Source: UBA1413 sp964567485
Lineage (GTDB): Bacteria > Bacteroidota > Bacteroidia > Bacteroidales > Prolixibacteraceae
Direction of reading: 5' to 3'
Length of the DNA: 64,000 nucleotides
Assembly (NCBI GenBank): GCA_964567485.1
Contig: CAZMMX010000012.1
Span: forward strand, 1 to 64,000
In this document: one piece after another, positions 32,861 through 41,486 of the stretch
Layout: each line of letters begins with the position of its first letter
Position numbering within the stretch: the stretch's first letter is position 1
Made by a program: the position numbers and the translations under genes
Notes under the pieces: generated by a model
Databases searched by the model: none
Told to the model about the DNA's origin: nothing
Seen by the model: the letters and a program-made list of their open reading frames with translations, nothing else

Positions 32861-33889
32861 ATGGATAGCAGGAAAATCATTAAAACGATCGCGCGCGGCC
32901 TGGGAGCACCCCTCCCCATGAAAACCCTGATGGCCCTCACCAACCAAAAGTTGGTCCTTCCCTTTTACCACGCCGTTAGCGACCTCCCCCTGCCCCATCT
33001 CATCCATCTCCTTCCCATCAGGAACTCCCTCACTTTCCGCCGTGACCTGGAATGGCTTCTGCACCACTATACTCCTGTTGACATCGGCCAACTGGAAGCC
33101 CTGGCCACCGGGGAGCAAATCCCGAAAAGACCCTGTTTTCACCTCTCTTTCGATGACGGACTGAAGGAATCAGTGAGCGTCATCGCCCCCATCCTTCTGG
33201 AAATGGGCATCCCCGGCACGTTTTTCCTCAATACCGCCTTTATTGGCAACAAAGATCTCTTTTACCGCTTCAAAGCGTCACTGCTGACCATCAGGGCCGA
33301 ACAAGCCGGAGACTCCACCACGAAAAAAGCCTCGCAGCTGCTGGCCGCCGCCGGAATCACAGCTCCGACCCTCAAAGATCAGCTGTTGGCCGTGGAATAC
33401 CCCCAAAAGGAACTCCTTAACGCAGTGGCCCCCCTGTTGGGAATGGACTTCCATGAATATCTGAAGAACCATGAGGTCTACCTCGATGAGGAGGATATCA
33501 GCACCCTGCTGCGGCAGGGTTTCAGCATCGGAGGCCATAGCCATGACCATCCCGAATTCCACAGGGTGACCCCTGGGGAGCAGCTGCGCCAAGCCACGGA
33601 AAGCACCCGCCTCCTGAAAGAGCGTTTCGGGGTATCGCCGGCACTCTTCTCCTTTCCCTTTTCCGACGAGGAGGTCCCCGCCTCCTTCTTCCGGAAGGTT
33701 CACCCCCCCGCAGGGGATATCGCCCTGACCTTCGGAATTTCAGGCCTCAAAAAAGAGACTTTCCGTCGTCACCTCCACCGTATTCCCATGGAACAGGGGA
33801 ACTATACGGCAGCTTCTCTTCTTCACGGGGAGTACCTCTATTACCTGATGAAGGCTCCCTTTCATAAAAACAGGATATCCCGCCCATGA
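32861..33889 (+). CDS. polysaccharide deacetylase (NodB domain)
   Basis: This is a 342-residue protein. The metal site of carbohydrate esterase family 4 is recognisable: FHLSFDDGLKESV gives the Asp pair, and IGGHSHDHPEFHRV gives the HxxxH-type ligands. MGIPGTFFLNTAFIGNKD is the usual following strand. No signal peptide is evident, so it may act on a cytoplasmic lipid-linked intermediate. The gene begins 13 bp after the FemAB-like gene and ends overlapping the methyltransferase by 4 bp (ATGA). With the DUF7033 protein this makes two deacetylase-fold proteins in one operon. Confidence 0.85.
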   Translation: MDSRKIIKTIARGLGAPLPMKTLMALTNQKLVLPFYHAVSDLPLPHLIHLLPIRNSLTFRRDLEWLLHHYTPVDIGQLEALATGEQIPKRPCFHLSFDDGLKESVSVIAPILLEMGIPGTFFLNTAFIGNKDLFYRFKASLLTIRAEQAGDSTTKKASQLLAAAGITAPTLKDQLLAVEYPQKELLNAVAPLLGMDFHEYLKNHEVYLDEEDISTLLRQGFSIGGHSHDHPEFHRVTPGEQLRQATESTRLLKERFGVSPALFSFPFSDEEVPASFFRKVHPPAGDIALTFGISGLKKETFRRHLHRIPMEQGNYTAASLLHGEYLYYLMKAPFHKNRISRP

Positions 33890-34659
33890 TCCATACCATT
33901 GTTAGGACCCTGGTCCCCGAAAAGCAACGCATCGCCCTGCTGATGATGGGAATGCGCATTAGAAGCCTGGCGTACCGGGGCCAGGCCGTCACCTGCAACT
34001 GCTGCGGACGGAGCTTCCGGAAATTCTGGAGTTATGGCAACAAGCCCCGTGACAATGCCCTGTGTCCCTGGTGCCACTCCCTGGAAAGAACCCGGGTATT
34101 GATGGCCTTTCTGGAACGGGAAACCCGGGTTTTCGAACCGGGAACCCTGATTCTCCATTTCGCCCCGGAAGCCCCGATTCTTCGCAGAATCAAACGATCG
34201 GCCCGCCCGGGCGATTATGTCGCCGCCGACCTCAACCCCGCCCTGGGGGAAGCCGTCATTGACATGACCCATATCCCCTTTCCCGCCCTATATTTCGATT
34301 ATCTCCTCTGCTCCCATGTCTTGGGGCATATCCCCGACGAAGCCCGCGCTATCGATGAGATGTACCGCGTGCTCAAAACCGGCGGACAGGCCCTGGTGAT
34401 GACGGTAATGGACCTGAACAGCCCCATTACCATAGAGGATCCCTCGGTGACCACCCCCGGAGAGCGGCTGAAACGCTACGGGGAACCCGACCTGGTGAGG
34501 CTCCACGGCCGCGACTTCGCCACCAGGCTTCAGAGAAGCGGCATCAGGGTCGAGGAAATCGATTACAGCCAGCGCCTCACCCCCGATGAGAGGAGAAGAC
34601 TGTGCACCGGAAACGGCGAACGAGAACTGATCTTCTGCTGCACCAAAATGCCAGTATGA
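33886..34659 (+). CDS. SAM-dependent methyltransferase with N-terminal zinc ribbon
   Basis: This is a 257-residue protein. CNCCGRSF and CPWCHSLERTRVL form a four-cysteine zinc ribbon (residues about 36-70), a combination common in methyltransferases of surface-glycan clusters. A class I methyltransferase domain follows: ILHFAPEAPILRRI, DYVAADLNP, DYLLCSHVLGHIPD and RVLKTGGQALVMT. The ATGA overlap with the deacetylase gene shows coupling. It probably methylates a sugar of a surface polymer. The target is inferred from context only. Confidence 0.85.
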   Translation: MIHTIVRTLVPEKQRIALLMMGMRIRSLAYRGQAVTCNCCGRSFRKFWSYGNKPRDNALCPWCHSLERTRVLMAFLERETRVFEPGTLILHFAPEAPILRRIKRSARPGDYVAADLNPALGEAVIDMTHIPFPALYFDYLLCSHVLGHIPDEARAIDEMYRVLKTGGQALVMTVMDLNSPITIEDPSVTTPGERLKRYGEPDLVRLHGRDFATRLQRSGIRVEEIDYSQRLTPDERRRLCTGNGERELIFCCTKMPV

Positions 34660-34727
34660 GATGATACCCGAAATCAGGGTCACCCCCGGCGGAGTGGGAC
34701 ATCACGGAGCCACGGCCCCCACGGAAT

Positions 34728-36230
34728 TCAGGGGTAAGACTGTCCCATCCCCGCAGGAGCCGAAAAATCCTGGTTTTCATACAGGACCATCCTTACCTGG
34801 AGCCTCGTGATTTCCCTGACCACCCGGCCTTCCCTGTCCATTTTAGCCTTCAGTTCCTCAGGGAAATCATTGAAGACATTCGACCAGAGCAAATAGCGGA
34901 ATTCCTGCTCCCCGGCGGTGCCGTAAGAACGGGTATCGTCAGTAAGGTCGATGAAGCGAAAGGCAATATTGTTTGGAAAGGAGGTTCCGACGGTTTCAGG
35001 AGGGATACCCTGCGTCTCCAGGAAATGGACCATGTCACGGCGCAGGGACTGGTAGGGTAGATAGGCAAGGCTGGCATCCCACCCCTTGGCGATGGAATCG
35101 GGGTAGACCCAGAAATTTCCCGAGAGTTCCCCGGCCAGGAGAAGAAACAAAAGAAAAATCACCGTTTTCTCCCTCCTGACATAGAGGAAGAGGTGGTAAA
35201 TAACCGTCATGGAGAGCATCAGGAAGAGGGGAAGGAGATAGCGGTGGCCTGCCAGGTTGCGGTAGGTGAGGGCCGAGTAGCTGAAAACGACGGTGAGCAC
35301 CAGGGTCAGGAGCATCAGGGTTTTGCCGGTCGCGGTGGTGGGAAGTTTTTTCCTGAAGGCGACCAGGGCCGTGGCGACGCCTGCGATCCAGAAAAAAAGC
35401 CGGCCATGATCGGCCAGGCGCCACCCAAAGATGAGGACATTCCGCAGGAAACCCCGAAAATCAACACGGGCGAAATGGTCGTACCAGGGCATGTCAGGAT
35501 GGTACCCGATCCATCCTGTGCGGATGAAATGAAGGCCCAGGTAACCCATGGCCAACAGGGCTGCCGGAAGATAAACGGGAAGCGATTGGAGAAGATAGCG
35601 GAATCCCTTTTCCAGGAGGGAAGCACGGGGTTCCTCCTGTCGCGTGAAGATAAGGAGCAGCGCCCCGGTCACAAAAAAAGAGGCGACGATCATCATCCCC
35701 CGTACGCTGGTCAGGGCCAATCCGATGAAAGCCAGGGCCATCAACCCCCTTTTCCCTTTCAGAAAGGCAAAAAGGGCCATGGTAAAGAAACAGGCGATCC
35801 AGACATCGGGCGACACGAGGGTAAACTGGGCCAGAAGGGTGGCATCGGCGATAATGACCAAGGTCACCAGCCAGCGATGGCGGGGAGGAAAGAGAATTCC
35901 GGCGATACGGCGTGTGAAGAAGAGAGCGCCCAGGATAAAGGGGAGCATGGCCAGATGGCTGACCACCAGGCTTCTGCCCGCCGCCATCCACACCAGTGCC
36001 AGGAACATCCCGAAAGCGGGAATATGACCGCTGTCCATATCGGTGGGAAGAAACAGGGAACTGAAGCTGTGGTCGTAGAAAAAGTGGGCATGGCGGGAGG
36101 CCAGCTGCAGGGTATCCCAGAAAAAGGGAAGCCCGGCCGTGGCGGCCACCAGAAGAGACACCAAGAGCCAGGGAAGCCATTCCCCGAAGTGAAAAGGCTG
36201 GCGTACAGGTTCTCCTTTTGTTGAATTCAT
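34728..36230 (-). CDS. multi-pass membrane protein, GT-C/GT39-like glycosyltransferase
   Basis: This is a 500-residue integral membrane protein with about ten hydrophobic segments. It has the layout of GT-C enzymes: an acidic loop after the first membrane segment (LPTDMDSGHIPAFGMFLALV), many helices (VWIACFFTMALFAFLKGKRG, LMLLTLVLTVVFSYSAL), and a soluble C-terminal domain of about 120 residues. It may transfer sugars from polyprenyl-phosphate donors on the periplasmic side. The ATG at MNSTKGEP is chosen; 28 in-frame codons upstream span the promoter element. It is convergent with the deacetylase operon and may belong to the same pathway. Confidence 0.7.
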   Translation of the reverse strand: MNSTKGEPVRQPFHFGEWLPWLLVSLLVAATAGLPFFWDTLQLASRHAHFFYDHSFSSLFLPTDMDSGHIPAFGMFLALVWMAAGRSLVVSHLAMLPFILGALFFTRRIAGILFPPRHRWLVTLVIIADATLLAQFTLVSPDVWIACFFTMALFAFLKGKRGLMALAFIGLALTSVRGMMIVASFFVTGALLLIFTRQEEPRASLLEKGFRYLLQSLPVYLPAALLAMGYLGLHFIRTGWIGYHPDMPWYDHFARVDFRGFLRNVLIFGWRLADHGRLFFWIAGVATALVAFRKKLPTTATGKTLMLLTLVLTVVFSYSALTYRNLAGHRYLLPLFLMLSMTVIYHLFLYVRREKTVIFLLFLLLAGELSGNFWVYPDSIAKGWDASLAYLPYQSLRRDMVHFLETQGIPPETVGTSFPNNIAFRFIDLTDDTRSYGTAGEQEFRYLLWSNVFNDFPEELKAKMDREGRVVREITRLQVRMVLYENQDFSAPAGMGQSYP

Positions 36231-36248
36231 ATCACGACCAGTTGATGG

Positions 36249-36256
36249 CAAAATTA
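36249..36256 (-). promoter_or_regulatory. -7 promoter element TAATTTTG of the membrane-protein gene
   Basis: The minus-strand TAATTTTG matches TAnnTTTG and ends 18 nt before the ATG at 36230. Confidence 0.45.
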
Positions 36257-36267
36257 GGATTATCCCC

Positions 36268-36279
36268 GGGCAATTGCCC
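36268..36279. promoter_or_regulatory. 12-bp palindrome between the divergent GT-C-like gene and upp
   Basis: GGGCAATTGCCC is a perfect 12-bp palindrome. It lies upstream of the predicted promoters of both divergent genes. A related imperfect dyad, GGCA-ATTA-TGCC, follows near 36310-36321, and TGGCAATTATGGC also occurs upstream of dnaK near 3964-3976. Confidence 0.35.
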
Positions 36280-36366
36280 TGTGATACCAATTTTTTATAA
36301 ATTCGCCATGGCAATTATGCCGGAAGGGTTTATCCTCTTCCTCAACTAACCCATAACTGTCCACAA

Positions 36367-37029
36367 ATGGAAATTATCATTGCTGGCAACCGCCATTCGG
36401 TTATCGATCAATATCTGGCAGAAATCAGGGACCACCAGATCCAGACCGACCCTCTCCGTTTCAGGGAAAACCTGCAACGCCTGGGAGAGCTCTTTGCCTA
36501 TGAGATCAGCAAAAAGATGGAGTATGCACCCCGGGAGGTGACCACTCCCCTGGGTGTCGCCAGGGTCCCCCAACTGGTACAGCAGCCTGTGCTGGCTACG
36601 ATTCTCAGGGCAGGCCTCCCCATGCACCAGGGCATGCTCCGCATCTTCGACCACGCCGAAAACGGCTTCATCTCAGCCTACCGGAAATATACCGAAGACC
36701 ACAGCTTCCAAATCGAATTTGAATACATGTCATCGCCCTCCCTCGACGGCAAGGTGGTCATTCTCTCAGATCCCATGCTGGCCTCGGGCATGTCAATGGA
36801 AATCAGTTACCATGCCTTGCTGAGTAAAGGAACCCCGTCACACATCCACCTGGTCTCTCTCATCGCCAGTCAGCAGGGGGTAGACTATTTAATGGCGAAA
36901 ATCAAAGATCAGCACGTCACCCTATGGCTGGGAGCAGTCGATGAAAAAATGACTCCGAAATCGTATATCGTACCCGGACTGGGAGATGCCGGGGATTTGG
37001 CCTACGGAGCCAAAATAGACTCCAAATAA
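36367..37029 (+). CDS. upp: uracil phosphoribosyltransferase
   Basis: This 220-residue pyrimidine-salvage enzyme makes UMP from uracil and PRPP. ATILRAGLPMHQGML is the flexible loop region, and VVILSDPMLASGMSMEISY is the PRPP-binding loop, slightly different from the usual DPMLATGGS. The C-terminal YIVPGLGDAGDLAYGAK is the uracil-binding segment. Its length is normal. It is a single gene; the 237 bp downstream contain a small hairpin (CTTTGCAG-AAG-CTGCAAGG) but no gene. Confidence 0.95.
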   Translation: MEIIIAGNRHSVIDQYLAEIRDHQIQTDPLRFRENLQRLGELFAYEISKKMEYAPREVTTPLGVARVPQLVQQPVLATILRAGLPMHQGMLRIFDHAENGFISAYRKYTEDHSFQIEFEYMSSPSLDGKVVILSDPMLASGMSMEISYHALLSKGTPSHIHLVSLIASQQGVDYLMAKIKDQHVTLWLGAVDEKMTPKSYIVPGLGDAGDLAYGAKIDSK

Positions 37030-37266
37030 AACAGAAATAGACTTCCCTTTGCAGAAGCTGCAAGGATTCAGGTTCCCTCAATCTCTTCAATGGTGGCTGC
37101 ACGTTCGCTTATCCCCCGATAACTGTCCGCCTCCCTAGAAATTGCGCTGTTCCCTGGGTCGGGGATGGGGGCATTCCGCTAGCCTGGACCAGGGTTTCGT
37201 TTGACCTTGAATCAAAACCCTTTAAAGAGTCCCGGGCCGATGAGGGCGAAGTCGTATTTGACTGGG

Positions 37267-37920
37267 TCAGGGGAGGATCACTCCGTCTTTGATGTGTATG
37301 ATGCGGTCGGAGCGTTCCGCAAAGGAGTCGTCATGGGTGACAATGACAAAGGTCTGGCCCATTTCGTTGCGAAGGGTAAAAAAAAGGTCATGGAGGTCGT
37401 CGCGGTTCCTTGAGTCGAGGTTTCCCGAGGGCTCGTCGGCAAGGACTACGGAGGGTTTATTAACCAGGGCACGGGCCACGGCCACCCGCTGTTTCTCCCC
37501 GCCGGAAAGCTGAGAAGGCTTATGATGGGCACGGTCAGTGAGCCCCAGGTAGGCCAACAGCTCACGGCTCCGTTCTTCTGCTTTTCCCCTGGAAAAACCG
37601 GCAATAAAAGCAGGAATGGCCACATTCTCAAGAGCTGTGAATTCCGGCAGGAGATGATGAAACTGGAAAACAAAACCAAGGTTCCGGTTCCTGAAACGGG
37701 AAAGTTCTTTCTCTCCCATGCCCGAAACCTCGTGGCCGTCAATGGTTACCTTTCCCTCATCAGGATCGCTGAGGGTCCCCAGGATCTGAAGCAGGGTGGT
37801 CTTACCAGCACCGCTGGCTCCCACGATGGAGTAAATCTTCCCTGCAGGAACCTCCAAGTCTATCCCTTTCAGGACCTGAAGGGATCCAAAGGATTTCCTG
37901 ATATTTTCAGCTTTGATCAT
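37267..37920 (-). CDS. lolD: ABC transporter ATP-binding protein LolD
   Basis: This 217-residue ATPase is of the LolD/MacB group, which powers release of outer-membrane lipoproteins from the inner membrane. Walker A is VGASGAGKTTL, the Q-loop region is GFVFQFHHLLPEFT, the signature is LSGGEKQRVAVARAL, Walker B is VVLADEPSGNLD and the H-loop is VIVTHDDSF. FHHLLPEFTALENV is characteristic of LolD. The permease (LolC/E) is not adjacent. It lies 29 bp downstream of tatA in the same direction. Confidence 0.92.
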   Translation of the reverse strand: MIKAENIRKSFGSLQVLKGIDLEVPAGKIYSIVGASGAGKTTLLQILGTLSDPDEGKVTIDGHEVSGMGEKELSRFRNRNLGFVFQFHHLLPEFTALENVAIPAFIAGFSRGKAEERSRELLAYLGLTDRAHHKPSQLSGGEKQRVAVARALVNKPSVVLADEPSGNLDSRNRDDLHDLFFTLRNEMGQTFVIVTHDDSFAERSDRIIHIKDGVILP

Positions 37921-37949
37921 GCCGGGAATAAAACAGTAAAAATTAAAGA

Positions 37950-38198
37950 TTAGCCGGCAGGCTTGTCCTCCACCTGCTTTTTGATCACATCGGCCTCCTT
38001 TTTCACTTCGTCAGTGATTTTGTTAAAATCACTCCTGACATCCGATGTGCTTTCGCTGATTTCCCGCTGGATCTCATTGGTGGCTTTCTTGAATTCCCGC
38101 ATTCCCTTGCCCATCATACGGGCAATGTCAGGAATCGATTTAGCCCCGAAAAGGAGCAAAATGACCAGCACCACAACAAGGAGTTCTCCTCCGCTCAT
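37950..38198 (-). CDS. tatA: twin-arginine translocase subunit TatA/TatE
   Basis: This is an 82-residue protein with one N-terminal membrane helix (ELLVVVLVILLLFGAKSIPD), the FG-X-K hinge, an amphipathic helix (IARMMGKGMREFKKATNEIQ) and a charged tail. It would form the pore-like component for export of folded proteins. No tatC is adjacent. It lies between infB and lolD in the same direction. Confidence 0.92.
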   Translation of the reverse strand: MSGGELLVVVLVILLLFGAKSIPDIARMMGKGMREFKKATNEIQREISESTSDVRSDFNKITDEVKKEADVIKKQVEDKPAG

Positions 38199-38281
38199 AC
38201 GATTATCGATTTAGCATCTTTCACGTTTCCCTTTATTCTCATACGGTCACTCTTGGGGATAGATCGCGCCGGAGGGCAGGA

Positions 38282-41200
38282 TCAGAGCTGCTGAGCGACC
38301 TCTACTTCCACGAACGATTCGATATTGTCACCCACCTTAAGGTCGTTAAAGTTGTCGATGTTCAGACCGCATTCATAGCCATTTTTGACCTCTCTGACAT
38401 CCTCTTTGAAACGTTTCAGGGATCCCAGGTTTCCGGTGTAGATGACAATCCCGTCACGGATGACCCTAATCTTACTGCTGCGGCTGATTTTTCCGTCACG
38501 TACGATACATCCGGCCACAGTCCCCACTTTGGTCACCTTGAAGATTTCCACGATTTCCAGTGTTCCGGTGATCTCCTCCTTAATTTCGGGAGAGAGCATC
38601 CCCTGCATGGCGGCCTTGATTTCGTTGATCGCGTCATAGATAATGGAGTATAGCCTGATATCGATCTGTTCCTTTTCGGCCAGTTTGCGGGCACTCAGGG
38701 AGGGGCGTACCTGGAATCCCACCACCACGGCTTCGGAGGCCGAGGCCAGCATGATGTCCGACTCAGAAATCTGCCCCACCGCCTTATGAATGACGTTCAC
38801 CTGTATCTTCTCGGTCGACAACTTGATCAGCGAGTCGGAGAGGGCTTCTATGGAGCCGTCAACGTCGCCCTTGACGATCAGGTTGAGTTCCTGGAAGTTC
38901 CCAATGGCTATACGTCGGCCGATTTCGTCGAGGGTAATATGCTTCTGGGTGCGCAACCCCTGCTCACGGGCCAGCTGCTCCCGTTTGTTGGCAATCTGGC
39001 GGGCATCTCTTTCCGCTTCCATCACGTGGAATTTCTCGCCGGCCTGGGGAGCACCGTCAAGACCAAGAATGATCACCGGTTCGGAAGGCCCGGCAGTGTC
39101 AATCTTCAGATTCCTTTCGTTGAACATGGCTTTGACATGGCCGAAATGCTGCCCTGCCAATACCACATCCCCGACTTTCAGCGTCCCTGACAATACCAGC
39201 ATGGTGGCCACATATCCCCTCCCCTTGTCGAGCGACGACTCAATGATGGTACCGCTGGCATTCTTGTTGGGATTAGCCTTCAGATCAAGCATTTCCGCCT
39301 CTAAAAGAACCTTTTCGAGAAGTTCATGAACGCCGGTTCCCTTTTTCGCCGAGATATCGTGAGACTGGAATTTACCCCCCCACTCCTCAACGAGATAGTT
39401 CATATTGGCCAGGGCTTCCTTGATTTTTTCCGGGTTGGCTCCGGGCTTGTCAATTTTGTTGATGGCAAAAACAATGGGCACACCAGCGGCTGATGCATGG
39501 TTGATGGCCTCAATGGTCTGGGGCATCACACTGTCATCGGCAGCCACTATAATAATCACAATATCGGTCACCTGTGCTCCGCGGGCCCTCATGGCCGTAA
39601 AAGCCTCATGACCCGGAGTATCGAGAAAGGTGATCTTCCTCCCATCGGGGAGCTTCACATTGTAAGCCCCGATGTGCTGGGTGATCCCCCCGGCTTCCCC
39701 GGCAATCACGTTGGTGCTTCGGATATAGTCGAGCAAGGAGGTCTTTCCGTGGTCCACATGTCCCATCACCGTAATAATGGGCGGCCGCGACTCCAGATCC
39801 TCAGGACTGTCTACCTTCTCTTCAATGGCCTCCTGAATGGCCACACTTACAAACTCTACCTGGTAGCCAAACTCATCAGCCACCACCGAAAGGGTCTCAG
39901 CATCGAGCCGCTGATTGATGGATACAAAAAGACCCAGACTCATACAGGTGGAAATAATCCTGGTCACCGGTACATTCATCATGGTGGCCAATTCGTTGAC
40001 GGTCACAAATTCGGTAATCTTCAGGATATTCTTCTGCTGATCCTTGAGTTCGGCCTCGGCTGCCGCCCTTTCACTGAAGATGGCCCTCTTCTCACGACGG
40101 TATTTAGACCCCTTCGATTTGGTGCCTTTGGTGGTCAGCCTAGCCAGGGTATCCTTGATCTGCTTCTGCACATCCTCCTCATTCACCTCTTTCTTGAGAA
40201 GCTTTTTCTTGCGGGCCGGCTTTTTAGCCTCCTCCGCTTTTTTCTGGTCATCATGAGGTTTTGCCCCCAGGTTGACCTTTTCATTATCTTTCGGAATTCT
40301 CTTACGACGTTTTTTCCTGCGTTCCTTGTCACTGTCGGAAGTTCCCTTTTTCTCCCTTTCCACGGGAAGGTCGATTTTTCCAACGATGGTAGGCCCGGCC
40401 AGCTTTTCAGCCCTGGCTTTGATCAACTCAGGCTCTGCCGAAGGGGCAGCGTCTGTAGCTTCGGGTTTTACTTCAACAGGAGCTGTCGTTTTCTGCCGGC
40501 TTTCCCGTTCCTGGCGAATCCTCTCTTTCCTCTCCTGATCACGCACCTCCCTGGTTTTTTTGTCAGGGCGTGTCCTCGTATTCAGCTCATCGAGGTTGAT
40601 TTTTCCTACGACCCGGGGTTCTTCCCTCATGGGAACATTGGTGGTTATGTGCTCCTGGGCCGGCGTTTCCACATGGCTGGCGGCGGGTGTCGCGGGTGCG
40701 ACGCTGTCGGTCCCCACAGGAGGCTCTGCCTCAATAATCTTCGTCTCGGCAACAACGGTTTCCTTTTCCGGTGTTTCTATCACGGGAAGGGTCTCTGGCA
40801 GGTCGTGGACAGGTGCCACGGGCTCAGTATCGGGTGTCGTTTCAGGCTGAACAGGTGTGACCGCAGGAGCTTCCTCCTTTTTTACGGAAGGTTTGACTCC
40901 CCTGGCCGCCGGTTTCTCGGCGGGCTTCTCCGATGCCTTCTTCCTGGCTGTCGGAAGTTCGTCGAGCTCGATCTTATCGACAATCTTGAAAGGCTTGATT
41001 AATGGCTCGCGGGCAGCCTCCTCATGTAATTCTGCAGGTTTCTCCTTTTCCGATGGCTTCTGGGCCGACGCAGCAGCAGCAGTCTTTTTCAGGTCCCTGA
41101 CTTCAATAAAGTCATCGGGATAGTCTTCTTCAGATTCATCTTTCCCATGAATATCATCCAGGGTGATCACCTCCTTGCGTGGACGCTGCTGGCGAAGGGT

Positions 41201-41401
41201 GATCTGCTCAGCATCCCGCTTTACCTTGACATCGCTCTTGTACTCCTTCTCCAGGAGCTGGCAAACGTCCTCGGGAACCTTGGTATTAGGGTTGGCGTCA
41301 ACCGTAATACCCTTCTTATGCAGGAACTCCACGATCGTCTGGATTCCCACATTGAACTCTTTTGCCAATTTGCTTAAACGCTGTGCGTTGCCTAAAACCA
41401 T
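38282..41401 (-). CDS. infB: translation initiation factor IF-2
   Basis: This 1039-residue GTPase delivers fMet-tRNA to the 30S subunit. An N-terminal IF2_N-like motif (QRLSKLAKEFNVGIQTIVEF) is followed by a long, low-complexity, charged region to about residue 390. A second IF2_N copy carries VTVNELATMMNVPVTRII. The G domain begins near residue 540 with VMGHVDHGKTSLLDYI, DTPGHEAFTAMRARG and NKIDKP, and the C-terminal beta-barrel domains end in SFVEVEVAQQL. It is the last gene of the rimP-nusA-infB operon, 85 bp after nusA. Confidence 0.98.
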   Translation of the reverse strand: MVLGNAQRLSKLAKEFNVGIQTIVEFLHKKGITVDANPNTKVPEDVCQLLEKEYKSDVKVKRDAEQITLRQQRPRKEVITLDDIHGKDESEEDYPDDFIEVRDLKKTAAAASAQKPSEKEKPAELHEEAAREPLIKPFKIVDKIELDELPTARKKASEKPAEKPAARGVKPSVKKEEAPAVTPVQPETTPDTEPVAPVHDLPETLPVIETPEKETVVAETKIIEAEPPVGTDSVAPATPAASHVETPAQEHITTNVPMREEPRVVGKINLDELNTRTRPDKKTREVRDQERKERIRQERESRQKTTAPVEVKPEATDAAPSAEPELIKARAEKLAGPTIVGKIDLPVEREKKGTSDSDKERRKKRRKRIPKDNEKVNLGAKPHDDQKKAEEAKKPARKKKLLKKEVNEEDVQKQIKDTLARLTTKGTKSKGSKYRREKRAIFSERAAAEAELKDQQKNILKITEFVTVNELATMMNVPVTRIISTCMSLGLFVSINQRLDAETLSVVADEFGYQVEFVSVAIQEAIEEKVDSPEDLESRPPIITVMGHVDHGKTSLLDYIRSTNVIAGEAGGITQHIGAYNVKLPDGRKITFLDTPGHEAFTAMRARGAQVTDIVIIIVAADDSVMPQTIEAINHASAAGVPIVFAINKIDKPGANPEKIKEALANMNYLVEEWGGKFQSHDISAKKGTGVHELLEKVLLEAEMLDLKANPNKNASGTIIESSLDKGRGYVATMLVLSGTLKVGDVVLAGQHFGHVKAMFNERNLKIDTAGPSEPVIILGLDGAPQAGEKFHVMEAERDARQIANKREQLAREQGLRTQKHITLDEIGRRIAIGNFQELNLIVKGDVDGSIEALSDSLIKLSTEKIQVNVIHKAVGQISESDIMLASASEAVVVGFQVRPSLSARKLAEKEQIDIRLYSIIYDAINEIKAAMQGMLSPEIKEEITGTLEIVEIFKVTKVGTVAGCIVRDGKISRSSKIRVIRDGIVIYTGNLGSLKRFKEDVREVKNGYECGLNIDNFNDLKVGDNIESFVEVEVAQQL

Positions 41402-41486
41402 ATATCTCTATTATAAATTGTAATCGGACTGCCGGTGCAGGCCATTTATCTCCTGACAGGGCGCTTACTGCCCAGCCAGGTTGCTG

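Noticed and set aside
35193..36224. Open frame of about 340 codons antisense to the GT-C-like membrane protein
   Set aside because: Its product is a Gly/Gln/Lys-rich string with no fold-like pattern, while the opposite strand encodes a clear multi-pass membrane protein.
39497..41002. Long open frame (about 500 codons) antisense to infB
   Set aside because: It lies entirely inside the well-supported infB gene, has no family resemblance, and arises from the GC-biased codon use of infB.
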